Under the pieces are notes generated by a model. That model was not told the DNA's origin, made no database searches, and saw only the letters and a program-made list of their open reading frames with translations. From Pictodentalium vernedei (Eukaryota; Mollusca; Scaphopoda; Dentaliida; Dentaliidae), in the NCBI GenBank assembly GCA_031216915.1, contig CM062293.1, positions 153,706,285 through 153,770,284 of the forward strand: DNA of 64,000 bases. The letters are read 5' to 3'. The first letter of the stretch is position 1. Every line of letters starts with the position of its first letter. A program made the translations under genes and the position numbers. Shown in pieces: positions 43,640 through 54,353 of the stretch.

Positions 43640-44942
43640 GCCACTTTATCAATGCCCTGTCCGCTTCGATCTCTTAGGATTACTGAAGGTGCCTGTGGCT
43701 TACAACGCCAAAGGGTGATCAACGATAATTCACTGAAAAGATTATTTATTTACATGTATGAAGAAATAAAATATGAAACAAATTACTCACAAAATTATCC
43801 ATAAGAATACACTAATTACGCGGATAAAAGTTTATTCTTTAGGGCCCTCGACGTCTCCCACAGCTAGCTGTGCCCGCTGGATCAACTTGACATCATCTTC
43901 ATTTTCTCATGGTTTGTGATACATACAAAGTCTCTATTCACTTCTCGTTGCTTCCTCCTCTCAGGGTTAACTTCACAGTCATTCAGCTTAACACATATAA
44001 TGTTCTGCTTGTGTGACTCTATCAGCATTCTCACAGTTCAATCACAATTCATTCGGCGTCTACCACAGTTCACGGTCACCTTCAGATATATACTTAACAA
44101 AGCTCACATAAAAATATTCTGCAAAGTTTCTCAACATCACCAATTCTCACACCGCCTAAAACTATCTTATCTTGCGAGCTATTCAAGTGCTTACTCCAGC
44201 TCTTAATACGGTTTCTAGACCTCAATGTTACAGCTTTTACTTATTTGGCTACTATGCCACTACGGTTCGCAACCGTTAACAAACTACTAGTGGTTCCTTA
44301 CAGTCCTCACAGGGTTACAACAATTTGCGGACTTTCAATCTCGGTGCCTATGAACCTCGACAGCCAAGGCTAAACTCGGACCTTCTCTGAGTGCCCTCAG
44401 GCCAACTGCTCACCTCAGAGTCCTGCTTCACTCTTTATACAGTCGGAACGCAAAGTTTAAACATATTAATTCTGATTTAACGAGTGCTTTGTAATTCGAT
44501 ATGGACAGAGATATTAATGCGTATTTTGTTTGAGTTACACTCGCTTGACATTTCGTGGACACTTTTATTATTATGAGCTCGTGTTCTGTGATGTCTGGCA
44601 ACATATCTCGGAGCTCTCCTGGCTTCGTAAGATATACCTCTTTTGAAACAACTAGACATTTTAATGATTTCTGAAACGGCCAGAACACGATTAAACTGTT
44701 TACGTCCAAATTACCCGTGAACAATCGCTAATTCAAATCCACGATGGACAGGATTGATGCGTAATATGGGTGTGTGTCCAGAACATGTGCGATGCACTGG
44801 TTTCCAACCAGAGAATACTTCTTTGATCAGTTATCAGATAGCCCAAGTGGAATGCAACACAATGGACATTAAATTTCATACTTCATTTAGAAGCTCTTGA
44901 ATTATCATTAGTTTGACAAATCGGCCTTCGGGGTCCGTCACA
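43640..44942 (-). repeat. Possible solo LTR, minus strand
   Basis: On the minus strand the block would start TGTGACGGACCCCGAAGG at 44942. It carries CTGTATAAAGAG (TATA-like, ~44440) and AATAAA at 43836-43831, followed by CTTTTATCC. It is less AT-rich than its surroundings and lacks the hairpins and tandem units seen elsewhere. The 3' edge and a 5 bp target duplication could not be fixed, and no primer site or polyprotein is nearby. Confidence 0.35.
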
Positions 44943-45054
44943 TACCTATATTTATGCTTTACATTTAACCCAGACAGAAATATTATTGAAAATATTTACA
45001 CTTATAAATAAAAAAATCGCAATTTTTAGCTATCACCTTGACACCACGCCCCCT

Positions 45055-45180
45055 CCTAGATAATCAAAATTAAGTGTTGTGCCCAAAGACACAACATAAC
45101 TTGCATGGATAAGGATTGAACCATCGATCTTTCAGTTTAAAGTCCAATGCTCTTGGCAATGAGCCACCTCACACCCTGGT
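45055..45180 (-). mobile_element. SINE head, minus strand
   Basis: The complement reads GTGAGGTGGCTCATTGCC (A box), GATGGTTCAATCCTTATCC (B box) and GTTGTGTCTTTGGGCACAAC; the body beyond that is absent. It resembles the 43150 head more than the common one. Confidence 0.65.
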
Positions 45181-45342
45181 ATTAAGAGTTCAAAAGGAGA
45201 AGCTTATTCCACAAATTTCATTCACTTGGCCATAATTCTGAGTTGTAATGTTTTACATCACACTATTTCAATGACTGAGCCAAGTGACACTATGTTTAGT
45301 CGTCATCATAACATATGCTATTTTTCTGAGAGAGTTAATTAA

Positions 45343-45549
45343 TCCTTTACCCAACGAATCACCTGCATCCACCCGCGTAATATGCAAATTCTGCAGCTGA
45401 AAAAAAAAAAAAATTTCGAAAAATTTCAACAAAATCATATCATGTGACCCAGGGGTCACATGATATGGGTTTGTTGACATTTTTTGAAAAAATTAAAAAA
45501 ATAATTTTTAAAATAATAAATTTTGAAATCGTCTCCGTTGGGTAAAGGG
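45343..45549. mobile_element. piggyBac-type MITE, subfamily B, TTAA
   Basis: TTAA at 45339-45342 and 45550-45553; ends TCCTTTACCCAACGAATC / TTGGGTAAAGGG. The palindrome ATCATGTGACCCAGGGGTCA has lost the GAGCTC centre. Confidence 0.85.
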
Positions 45550-45799
45550 TTAATGAATACCAAATGTAATTCACGAAAACTTTCTCGCTATTTGTTGGAG
45601 TATAAGACCACATAAAGTCAAATAAAATATTGGTCACTCTTATTCTTTTTAGGTGAACAATTGGTGAAAAAATGACCATTCACCCAATTTGTGCAGGCCT
45701 GTGTCCAGACTTTCAATTCTGAGGTGAACTGTCGCTCTTGTGCGCTATCACACCTGCAATATTTACTTTTTAGTAGACTTCAGCATGCCTCAGTTCTAC

Positions 45800-46008
45800 C
45801 TTGCGTGCGATTAACCCTTATCTAATGTGGGGTCACATGATATGGTTTTGTTGAAATTTTTTAAAGAAAAAATTAAAATAATAAATGTTGATAGCATGTG
45901 TTTTTTGTAAAGGGTTACGATCTGTTTGTGGGAAGTGAGCCAAATAATATAATACGTGTGCACAAAAATGTGAACAATACCCCATGAATTATAAGTTGTA
46001 AGCTTCCT
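45800..46008. repeat. Inverted copy of the 36516-36730 block
   Basis: Carries CTTGCGTGCGATTAACCC, the short TTAA MITE (45815-45917), CGATCTGTTTGTGGGAAG and TTATAAGTTGTAAGC-like sequence, in reverse order and orientation to 36516-36730. Homology extends past both MITE ends. Confidence 0.75.
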
Positions 46009-46244
46009 AGACTCCAAATTAATCAAACTTCACTTTCTGAGAATTGTTTTGTAAACAATTTAGCTTGACAAACTTCAAGGGCCAGTAAAGTTACTCACTG
46101 TCTTTTTGCTCATGCATTCGGTGGAAAATCATCTGATTGACCTATGATTGCTCCATTGAAGTTGCGTTTCATACATGTATATTATATCAAACTCAAATAA
46201 ATTTGATTATGCTGCAAAAAGCTTATTTCAAAAATCAGGTAAAA

Positions 46245-47847
46245 TTTTTAGCTTAACTTGACAAAGTCAAGATAAGCTATTGCCATCACCCGTGCGGAAG
46301 TCTGTGAATCTGTGAGACTGTTGTGTGAGTCTGTGAGTCTGTTCACATTTTCTTTTAGCACAGGCTGCACACCGTAGTTCTTGTCCAATCATCACGAAAT
46401 TTCATATGCAGGTTTGGGGTCATACCTAGATGAGAATGTCACCTTTTGGTCACAATCAGTCGGTCAACCGCGATGGCTGCCCGAGCCCAAAACCCAAAAA
46501 TCTTTAGCACAGTTTACAGATTGTATTTATGAAGGGATTTCATTGTAACATGATAGGATGCCTCTGTATAATATCTAGATGAGAACGTCCCCTTTTGGTC
46601 ATGATCTGTCGACTGTGACGGCTGCCCAAGCCCGAAACCCAAAAGCTGTTAGCACAGTCGGCAGGTCAAATTTAATATGGAGGGATTTCATTGTAACTTG
46701 GTAGGATGACTGTATGATGTCTGGATGAGAACGTCCCCATTTGGTCGTGATCTGTCAACCGTGATGACTGCCCACGCCCAAAACCTGAAAACCTTTACCA
46801 CAGTCTACAGGTCGTATTTATGGAGGGATTTCATTGTAACTTGGTAGGTTGACTCCATATAATGTCTAGATGAGAATGTCCCCATTTGGTCAACTGTGAT
46901 GGCTACAGGGGCCCGAAGCCCGAAAACCTTTAGCACAGTCTACAGGTCATATTTATGAAGGATTTCATTGTAACTTGATACGATGACTCCAGATAATGTT
47001 TAGATGAGAACATCCCCTTTTGGTCGCAATCATTCAGCCGTGGCGGCTGCCCAAGCCCAAAACCCGAAAACCTTTAGCACAGTCTATAGGTCATATTTAT
47101 GGAGGAATTTCATTGTAACTTGGTAGGTTGACTCCATATAATGTCTAGATGATAACGTCCCCTTTGGTCGTTGATTGGTCAACTGTGATGTCTACAGGGG
47201 CCTGAAGCCCGAAAACCATTAGCACAGTCTACAGGTCATATTTATGTTGGGATTTCATTGTAACTTGGTAGGATGACTCCAGATAATGCCCAGATGAGAA
47301 CATCACCTTTTGGTCGTGATCAGTCAACCATGATGGCTGCCCGAGCCCTAAACTCGAAAAACATTAGCACAGACTACAGTTCGTATTTATGAAGGGATTT
47401 CATTGTAACTTGGTAGGATGAGTCAGAATAATGTCTAGATGAGGACATCCCCTTTTGGTTGCGATTGATCAGCCATGGTGGCTACACAGACTCGAAGCCC
47501 GAAAACCTTTAGCACAGTCTACAGGCCGTATTTATGATGGGATTTCATTGTAACTTGATAGGATGACTCATTTTGGAATAATTTTACTGTAACTTGGTAA
47601 CTTTCGTTGACATACATTAACTGTGATGGCCACACACATTAACCGACCCCTCAATTCTTTAGTACAGTCTACACCTCATATTGTTTCTATTGAAAACATA
47701 GCATAGGGAACAAAAATTTACATATTCCCAATTATCACAATTTTTGTCGTATTTCATAATCCTTTCATAAACATTGAACATTATCCTTTTCATCAAACAC
47801 AACACACAGACAAATTATTAAGCTACAGTGTCATTGACACTTTCATT
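46245..47847 (+). mobile_element. Helentron/Pearl-like element, ~140 bp core, uninterrupted
   Basis: The 5' end TTTTTAGCTTAACTTGACAA and 3' end AAGCTACAGTGTCATTGACA enclose about nine core units, each with TTTAGCACAGTCTACAGG, GGGATTTCATTGTAAC and TCTAGATGAGAACGTCC. This is the only complete, unbroken copy with this core and the best reference for its boundaries. Confidence 0.72.
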
Positions 47848-47879
47848 AGAATCCCTAGTTACTGTACACCAGTCCTGGA

Positions 47880-48672
47880 AATGAGACTGGTACGAGTGTA
47901 GTTGCTCCTGTTAGCACCCTTGTTTTCTATTTTACGGGAGCTCAAAAATGCACTTGTTGAAAAATAATGTGGAGCACTGATATACCGTGAGGGCATATAA
48001 TTGTGTGATGTTTTGAGAAAACTGCACTCTGTGGCCAGTGGCAAGTTATTGTCATAGTTCAGCAGGTCCTTATACATTTAACACTGCCGAAAGCAACTAT
48101 TGTCACCTATTTTATGATGATTATCTGTACGTTCTGATATGCGTTCATCAAACCTACCATTTGATTACTTGTTGGAAAGGGCCCAGAGAGCCCTTTCCAA
48201 CAAGTAACCAGATGATAGAGTTTCAAGTATGTCATAAATGTTAAAAAACGTCCTCGCATACAGATCCTAAAGTGGGCTTGGCAGTAAAAGGGTTAACCCT
48301 TTACCCAACGTAACGGCCAAAACCGGCCAGCGCTATTCTAAAAAATCGCCAATTAATTTTCAAAATATTTTCATTTTTTGTCTCAAAAACATAGGTTATG
48401 ACCCCTCGTTGGAACGAGCTCATCGAGCTCGTTCCAACGAGGGGTCATAACCTATGTTTTTGAGACAAAAAATGAAAAAAATTAGTTATTCAAGAATTTT
48501 TTTTGCAAGTGTCGTTTGCTTTTCATGTTAGGTAAAGGGTTAAAGTTTCTGATGTTTGGTGACAGTATTCCCTCAAAATTCATGTACTAAAATTTTACAG
48601 GGGCAATTTACTCCTGTCTCTGATTTTAAAGCTTAAAACTGCACCTGTCAATTTTGTTCATTTCCAGCCCTG
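47880..48672. mobile_element. Non-autonomous hAT element, TSD CTGTACAC
   Basis: Ends CAGTCCTGGAAATGA and the complement of TCATTTCCAGCCCTG, flanked by perfect 8 bp CTGTACAC at 47872-47879 and 48673-48680. It contains a hairpin (TTGTTGGAAAGGGCCC at 48168-48207) and a nested TTAA MITE. No transposase is seen. Confidence 0.85.
48297..48539. mobile_element. piggyBac-type MITE, subfamily A, nested in hAT
   Basis: TTAA at 48293-48296 and 48540-48543; nearly identical to 28601-28842, including GAGCTCATCGAGCTC at the centre. High similarity over 20 kb distance suggests recent spread. Confidence 0.9.
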
Positions 48673-48844
48673 CTGTACACCAGTGGGGTAAACAGTGTGC
48701 AGATATTTTTCTTGAAAACATTTTCTTTATGCTTTGACTTAACAATAGCACACTTCACTTCAAATGGTAGCAAGCAGTATGTAGTAAGGATGGTTGGTAT
48801 TGAAATTTTGAGTTCGGTATTGTTTCAGTATTTTTAGGTATTAT

Positions 48845-50075
48845 TAGTCCCCTACGGGAAATGTAAGGGGACTATAGGATTGCACTCCGTCTGTCTGTCA
48901 GTCCATCTGTCCGTCCATCTGTCTGTCTGTTTTATGTTACCACCTCTCCCTCCAACATGCTTTAAGCTACACCTTTCATATTTGGTACTTGCATAAATGG
49001 TTCTGAGGGGATGATGCATGCTCAAAATTTTTTTTCAAAATCCAAGATGGCGGAATGGCGGCCATTTTTGTTGTGTTTTTTAAGCTTTTTTTCTCTATTT
49101 TCATGTTACCACCCCTCACTCCAAAATGGTTCAATCTTCACTTTGCATTTTTGGCACATGGATAGAGGGTGGGGAAGGGATGATGCACGTTGAATATTTT
49201 TTGTTCAAAATCCAAGATGGCAGCATGGCAGCCATTTTTGTTGTGTTTTTTAAGCTTTTTTCTCTATTTTATGTTACCACCCCTCACTCCAAAATGGTTC
49301 AAGCTACACTTTTCATATTTGGCACATGGATAGAGGGTTGTGATGGGATGATGCACGTTCAATATTTTTTTTCTCACAATTTAAGATGGTGCCATGGCAG
49401 CCATTTTTGTTGTGTTTTTAAGCTTTTTTCGCTATTTTATGTTACCACCCCTCATTCCAACATGTATCAAGCTACACCTTTCATTTTGGTACATGGATAA
49501 ATGATTCTGAGAGGATAATGCACATTCAAAAAAAATTTTTCAAAATTCAAGATGGCAGAATGGCGACCATTTTTGTTGTGTTTTTTTTTCTCTGTTTTCA
49601 TGCATGTTACCACCCCTCCCTCCAGCATGATTCAAGCTACACTTTGCATATTTGGCACATGGATAGAGGGTTGGGAGTGGATGATGCACTTTCAATATTT
49701 TTTTTTCAAAATTCAAGATGGCCACATGGCAACCATTTTTGTTGTGTTTTTTAAACTTTTTTCTCTTTTTTATGTTACCACCCCTCACTCCAACATGGTT
49801 CAAGCTACACTTTTCATATTTGGCACATGGATAGAGGGTTGTGATGGGATGATGCATGTTCAATATTTTTTTTCAAAATTTAAGATGGCAGCCATTTTTG
49901 TTGTGTTTTTTAAGCTTTTTTCTCTGTTTTATGTTACCACCCCTCCCTCCAACATGGTTCAACTACACCTTTCATATATGGTACATGAATAAAGGGTTGT
50001 GAGGGGATTATGTACACTCAATATTTTTTTTTCAAAATCTAAGATCTGTCTGTCTGTCCATCTGTCTGTCTGTCT
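48845..50075 (+). repeat. AGTCCCCTACGGG element start and ~168 bp tandem array
   Basis: Starts TTAGTCCCCTACGGGAAATG with stem AGTCCCCT/AGGGGACT, then a GTCTGTCT tract and about seven units with TATGTTACCACCCCTC, CAAGCTACACTTTTCATATT, GGCACATGGATAGAGGG and CAAGATGGC..GCCATTTTTGTTGTG. It ends in a second GTCTGTCTGTCC tract at 50043-50079. Several frames read through the array only because units lack stops; they are not genes. Confidence 0.8.
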
Positions 50076-50079
50076 GTTT

Positions 50080-51615
50080 TTAGCTCACCAAAGGGAGCTT
50101 AACTTATCACTTGCCGTCTGTCGTCGTCCGTCGTGAACTTTACATTATCGACTTCTCCTCCCAAACTACTGGACCAAATTGAACCAAATTTGGTGTGCAT
50201 GTTACCTATCATATGTCAATTCAAGTTTGTACAAATAAACTTTCTGCATCCTCAGGGGGCACCACAAGGGGCATTACTCTGATAGCACCCATAATTTTTT
50301 TTTTAAATTAAAAAATCTTCTTCTCCAGAACCATCTTTTAGAATCTTTTGATATTTGGTATATAACATCACTATTGGGGTGAGATTCAAGTTTGTTCAAA
50401 TCGAGTCCCTGGGTTAATAATTGGGCTCCCTGTAGGAGCCCGAATTTTAACTTAGTGAAATTCGAGGAAATTTCTTTAAAAATCTTCTTCTTCAGATCCA
50501 CCAGTCAGAATGCTTTCATATTTGGTATACAACATCTATAGGGGTTCAGATTCAAGTTTGTACAAATCAGGTCCCTGAGTTAGTATTTGGGCTCTCTATT
50601 GAAACCCAAAGTTTAACTTTGTACAATTTGAGGAAATTTCTTTAAAAATCTTCTTCTTCAGCTCCACCAGTCAGAATCCTTTCATGTTTGGTATACAACA
50701 TCTATAGGGGAGTCAGAATCAAGTTTGTTCAAATCGAGTCCCTGGGTTTATATTTGGGCTCCCTATGAGAGCCTGAATTTTAACTTAGTGAAATATGAGG
50801 AAATTGCTTTAAAAATCTTATTCTTCAGATCCACCAGTCAGAATGCTTTCATATTTGGTATACAACATCTATAGGGGGGTCAAATTCAAGCTTGTACAAA
50901 TCGGGTCCCTGAGTGAGTGTTTGGGCTCTCTATTGGAGCTCAAAGTTTAACTTCGTGCAGTATGAGCAATATTCTTTACAAATCTTCTTCCTCAGATCTA
51001 CCAGTCAGAATCCTTTCATATTTGGTATACAACATCTATAGGGGGGTCAGATTCAAGTTTGTACAAATCGGGTCCCTGAGTTAGTATTTGGGCTCTCTAT
51101 TGAAGCCCAAAGTTTAACTTCGTACAATTTGAGGAAATTTCTTTAAAAATCTTCTTCTTCAGCTCCACCAATCAGAATCCTTTCATGTTTGACATACAAC
51201 ATCTGTAGGGGGATGGGGGGAAGAATCAAATCTGTTCAAATCGAGTCCCTGGGTTTATATTTGGGCTCCCTGTGAGATCCTGAATTTTAACTTAGTGAAA
51301 TATGAGGAAATTTCTTTAAAAATCTTCTTTTTCAGATCCACCAATCAGAATTCATTCATATTTGGTATACAACATCTTGAGGTGGATCAGTTTCAGGTTT
51401 GTTCAAATTGCTTACCTGGGTAATTTTTTGGGCTAGAAGCCCGAATATCAACTTAGTGCACTATAGGGAATTTTTTTTTAAAATCCTCTTCTTTAGACCC
51501 TGTAGTCAGAATGTTTTCATATTTGGTATACAACATTTCTAGGAGGGTCCGATTCAAGTTTGTTCAAATCTGGTCTATGGGTTGATATTTGGCTTCCCTT
51601 GGTTGTTCAAATCAG
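50080..51615 (+). mobile_element. AGCTCACC-type element, 5' end plus ~167 bp array
   Basis: The 5' end TTTTTAGCTCACCAAAGGGA with stem AGCTCACC..GGAGCTTAA-like is followed by CGTCGTCCGTCGTGAAC and about eight units with CTTCTTCAGATCCACCAGTC, TTTCATATTTGGTATACAAC, CAAGTTTGTACAAATCGGGT and CTGGGTTTATATTTGGGCTC. The 3' hairpin end is absent here but is present at 33005-33402. Confidence 0.75.
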
Positions 51616-51624
51616 GTCCCTGGG

Positions 51625-51919
51625 TTGAAAATTTTAGGTCTGGTTTGGACTTAGAAATTTTGGACCAAAATGTGAAAAAATATTTATCGATTTTTTAAGT
51701 GTTTTGTTGAATTTTGAGACAAAATTTAGAGAGTGGGGGGGGGGGGGGGGGGGGAGATACCCAGGGTGGTGTATCTTCCCCTGTGGTTGAAAATACATGA
51801 GCTCGTTCTAATGAGGGGTCACATGATATGGTTTTGTTGAAATTTTGGGAAAAATAATATTTTTTCAACTACTGAATTTGCATATTACGCGGATGGGCGA
51901 TTCATTGGGTAAAGGTTTA
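51625..51919. repeat. Family fragment, G run, and right half of a TTAA MITE
   Basis: Positions 51640-51730 match 33040-33150 (TTAGAAATTTTGGACCAAAA); a G run lies at 51737-51754. Positions 51799-51919 are the right half of subfamily B (GAGCTCGTTCTAATGAGGGG, TTGGGTAAAGG) with the site decayed to TTTAA. Confidence 0.7.
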
Positions 51920-52203
51920 AATCAGTACTGACCCTGTACAGATTCTGAACTGCATTTACGGTATATTGCCCATCTTTACCAGTATTTGAGAACAACCTTG
52001 ATGCTAATGATCTTTGTATTTTCTTTATATTTTTGTTATATCACCTGCTGAATATCATGTCATCATTCATTTGCAAAGTTGTGTATTTTTTCTTTGAAAG
52101 TTTACTAGTGTTTGGACATTCTTGTTGGAGAAAAGTCAACTTGAGGAGAAAAGTCAACTGCTACCCCTTGAGGTCATTCTAGTGTGCAAGTGTTCGTGTT
52201 TAA

Positions 52204-52355
52204 CCCTTTACCTAACATAACGGCCAAAACCGGCCAGCGCTATTCCCAAAAATCGCCAATTAATTTTCATTATTTTTTCATTTTAATGAAAACAATAGTT
52301 ATTCAAGAATTTTTTTTTTTGCAAGTGTCGTCTGCTTTTCGAGTTAGGTAAAGGA
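52204..52355. mobile_element. piggyBac-type MITE, subfamily A, palindrome deleted
   Basis: TTAA at 52200-52203 and 52356-52359. Outer arms are like 28601-28842, but the GGTTATGACCCC palindrome is cleanly missing between TTTTTTCATTTT and AATGAAAAC. This fits hairpin deletion during replication. Confidence 0.88.
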
Positions 52356-52359
52356 TTAA

Positions 52360-53030
52360 AATGACTGCCATTAGTTCTGAACTCTATGGGTGGATTGGTT
52401 ATAACCATCATTTGATGTTTGCTGTCCTCTTATACTTTTGGTGAATATCTTCCTAGTGTTTTAACTTGCGTTGAAGGAAAAAATAAGTAAAGAAAAACAA
52501 TTGTTGCTAGAGCTTGGGCAGTATTTACATTTCAAGTTCGATTTCAGTGCTGATATTTTTAGAGTGATTTACTTCAGTATCAGAATGGTATTCAGTATCA
52601 ACAACATACATCCACTCACACCAATACCAATCTTGAATGGTATTTTTGATATACTGCAGACAAAGCCACCAAATTGCCAAAATGTTGGAAGTCACTTTCA
52701 CCAATAGCCATCAGTAATTTGATGTAACAAGAAAGCTGAGAGGAAATACCCCCTGGTTACATAGTCACTCTTGGCATTGCACTTGTTTCTTTGTTTCTTT
52801 TGAAGTATTCACATCCTGACTTGAAAGCCAACCATGGAGTATCAGCTGAAATAATTTATAAAATTATGAAAAGAACACCCCCCCCCCCCCCACCACCACC
52901 ATAGGAACCCTAGAAAGTGGAGCAGTGCTTGTTTACTGTGGTAAATAAGTTCTGTTTTACTGGTAAAACATTTGTAGGACCTTGTAATCAATGCCTTGTT
53001 TTCTCTGAAGTTGGTAGCATAGGCATACAT
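52360..53030. other. Intergenic; nothing supported
   Basis: Contains a C tract at 52878-52891 and a short repeat (GGAACCCTAGAAAGTGGAG, GCTTGTTTACTGTG) that recurs at 53450. No gene. Confidence 0.4.
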
Positions 53031-53043
53031 GATTGGCTACACT

Positions 53044-53401
53044 AGGGGCTGTGGTGTCTCAGTAGGTAGAGGTGCAGGCTGCAAGCCTAGAGGTCCTTGG
53101 TTTGAATGCCACCTGCGGCAACCACGTTGTGTCCTTGGGCAAGACACTTCACCCCATTGCCTACATGAGGGCACAATGGCATTGTGTACTAAGGCATACT
53201 GCATGTCAGTGGTGCACCTGTCTTCAACCAATGCTAACCATGCTTGTGTGCAGTTAGCATGTTGAGCTGACAGTTGCTTGCCGTTGCCTGGTGGTTCTCT
53301 GCAGGTACTCTGGCGTCTTCCACCCATAAAACTGTTGTTGTCAAGATTAGCTATTGTGCAGAAATATGTGACCTTAAACACCAATAAATAAATAAATAAA
53401 T
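53044..53401 (+). mobile_element. Full-length SINE, TSD ATTGGCTACACT
   Basis: Perfect 12 bp ATTGGCTACACT lies at 53032-53043 and 53402-53413. A box GGTGTCTCAGTAGGTAGAGG, B box TTGGTTTGAATGCC, conserved GTTGTGTCCTTGGGCAAGAC, tail GACCTTAAACACCAATAAAT. Confidence 0.92.
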
Positions 53402-53413
53402 ATTGGCTACACT

Positions 53414-53863
53414 GATTTCACACCTTTCATGTTGTCATGATACCCCCATGGGAACCCCAGGAAGAGAAGCGGTGCTTGTTTACTGTGATAAACTGACTCT
53501 GTTTCACTGGTAAAATAGGACCCAGTCACTAATGCTTGGGGTGCAAGTCCTCTAAAAGTGACCTAAACATCAATAAATAAATACATAATGTCAAAAGCAT
53601 ATTTCAGTTATCATTTTCCCTTATGATATTTCTAACACTTTCTTGAGAAATTGGAATTAAGAAAAAATTTAATTCAAATTTTCTTTGGGATATTCTATGC
53701 CTCATCCCAGCCAGTGCTATATTTTACCTTACTGTTCTCAGAGTAAAAGTCAGAAAAAGTCATCAAAAAGGTTAATCATCAGGGGTGGATATTATTTGGA
53801 AGTCACAAACTACAATTTTGCAATGATAGACTTGGACATGTCAGATTTTTTAGATCATTTTGC
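53414..53863. other. Intergenic; nothing supported
   Basis: One repeated block near 53450 (GAACCCCAGGAAGAGAAGCG) and a short SINE-tail-like GACCTAAACATCAATAAAT at 53561. An unassigned frame at 53685-53909 runs into the MITE and is not called. Confidence 0.4.
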
Positions 53864-53865
53864 TA

Positions 53866-54178
53866 CAGTTAAAACTAGAAGTCCTGTCGCGAACTGTGCA
53901 CTCATCTAGGCTTAATTCTGCATAGGAATTGCGCGCAATTGCCATATCGAATGGCATCCAAAGCACGGCAGGTTCTCCTGGTTGCTCATAGCAAACACAG
54001 GCAATGTTTCTGCCAATGGACCTCCGGGTACCCGGAGGTCCATTGGCTGAAACATTGCTTGTGCACAGGCCATATGTACAGAATTTGATAGCCTTTCTAT
54101 GGTCATAACGCGTAGATTAACGTTCAGATGGACGTGCTATTTGTGCACATTTCATGACAGGACTTCTAGTTTTAACTG
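53866..54178. mobile_element. Tc1/mariner-type MITE, 313 bp, copy 2
   Basis: TA at 53864-53865 and 54179-54180; ends ACAGTTAAAACTAGAAGTCC counting the A of TA. Same length as 12201-12513. The central palindrome TGGACCTCCGGGTACCCGG is slightly more symmetrical here. Confidence 0.9.
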
Positions 54179-54253
54179 TAATTAATAATCATGAGAAACA
54201 AATATTCAGTTAATACTTTTTCATGGTGATTTGTAACTGAATGACTGCACTCT

Positions 54254-54353
54254 AAAATCAGTTGGGTTAAAAACTAACCCAATTCAACTGAGTTGAGTGA
54301 ATATGAGCCCATTTGGGGTCATATTCACTCATCCCAGTTGATTTGGGTTGATG
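54254..54353. repeat. Foldback with AACCCAA/TTGGGTT ends
   Basis: CAACTGAGTTGAGTGAATAT pairs with ATATTCACTCATCCCAGTTG around AGCCCATTTGGGG. A relative lies at 59817-59925. The right edge merges with the Helentron-like copy at 54354. Confidence 0.75.

Noticed and set aside
48951-49992. Long plus- and minus-strand frames with repeated peptide text
   Set aside because: They follow the ~168 bp tandem array, whose units lack stops in some frames; the peptides repeat with the DNA unit and have no domain or start context.
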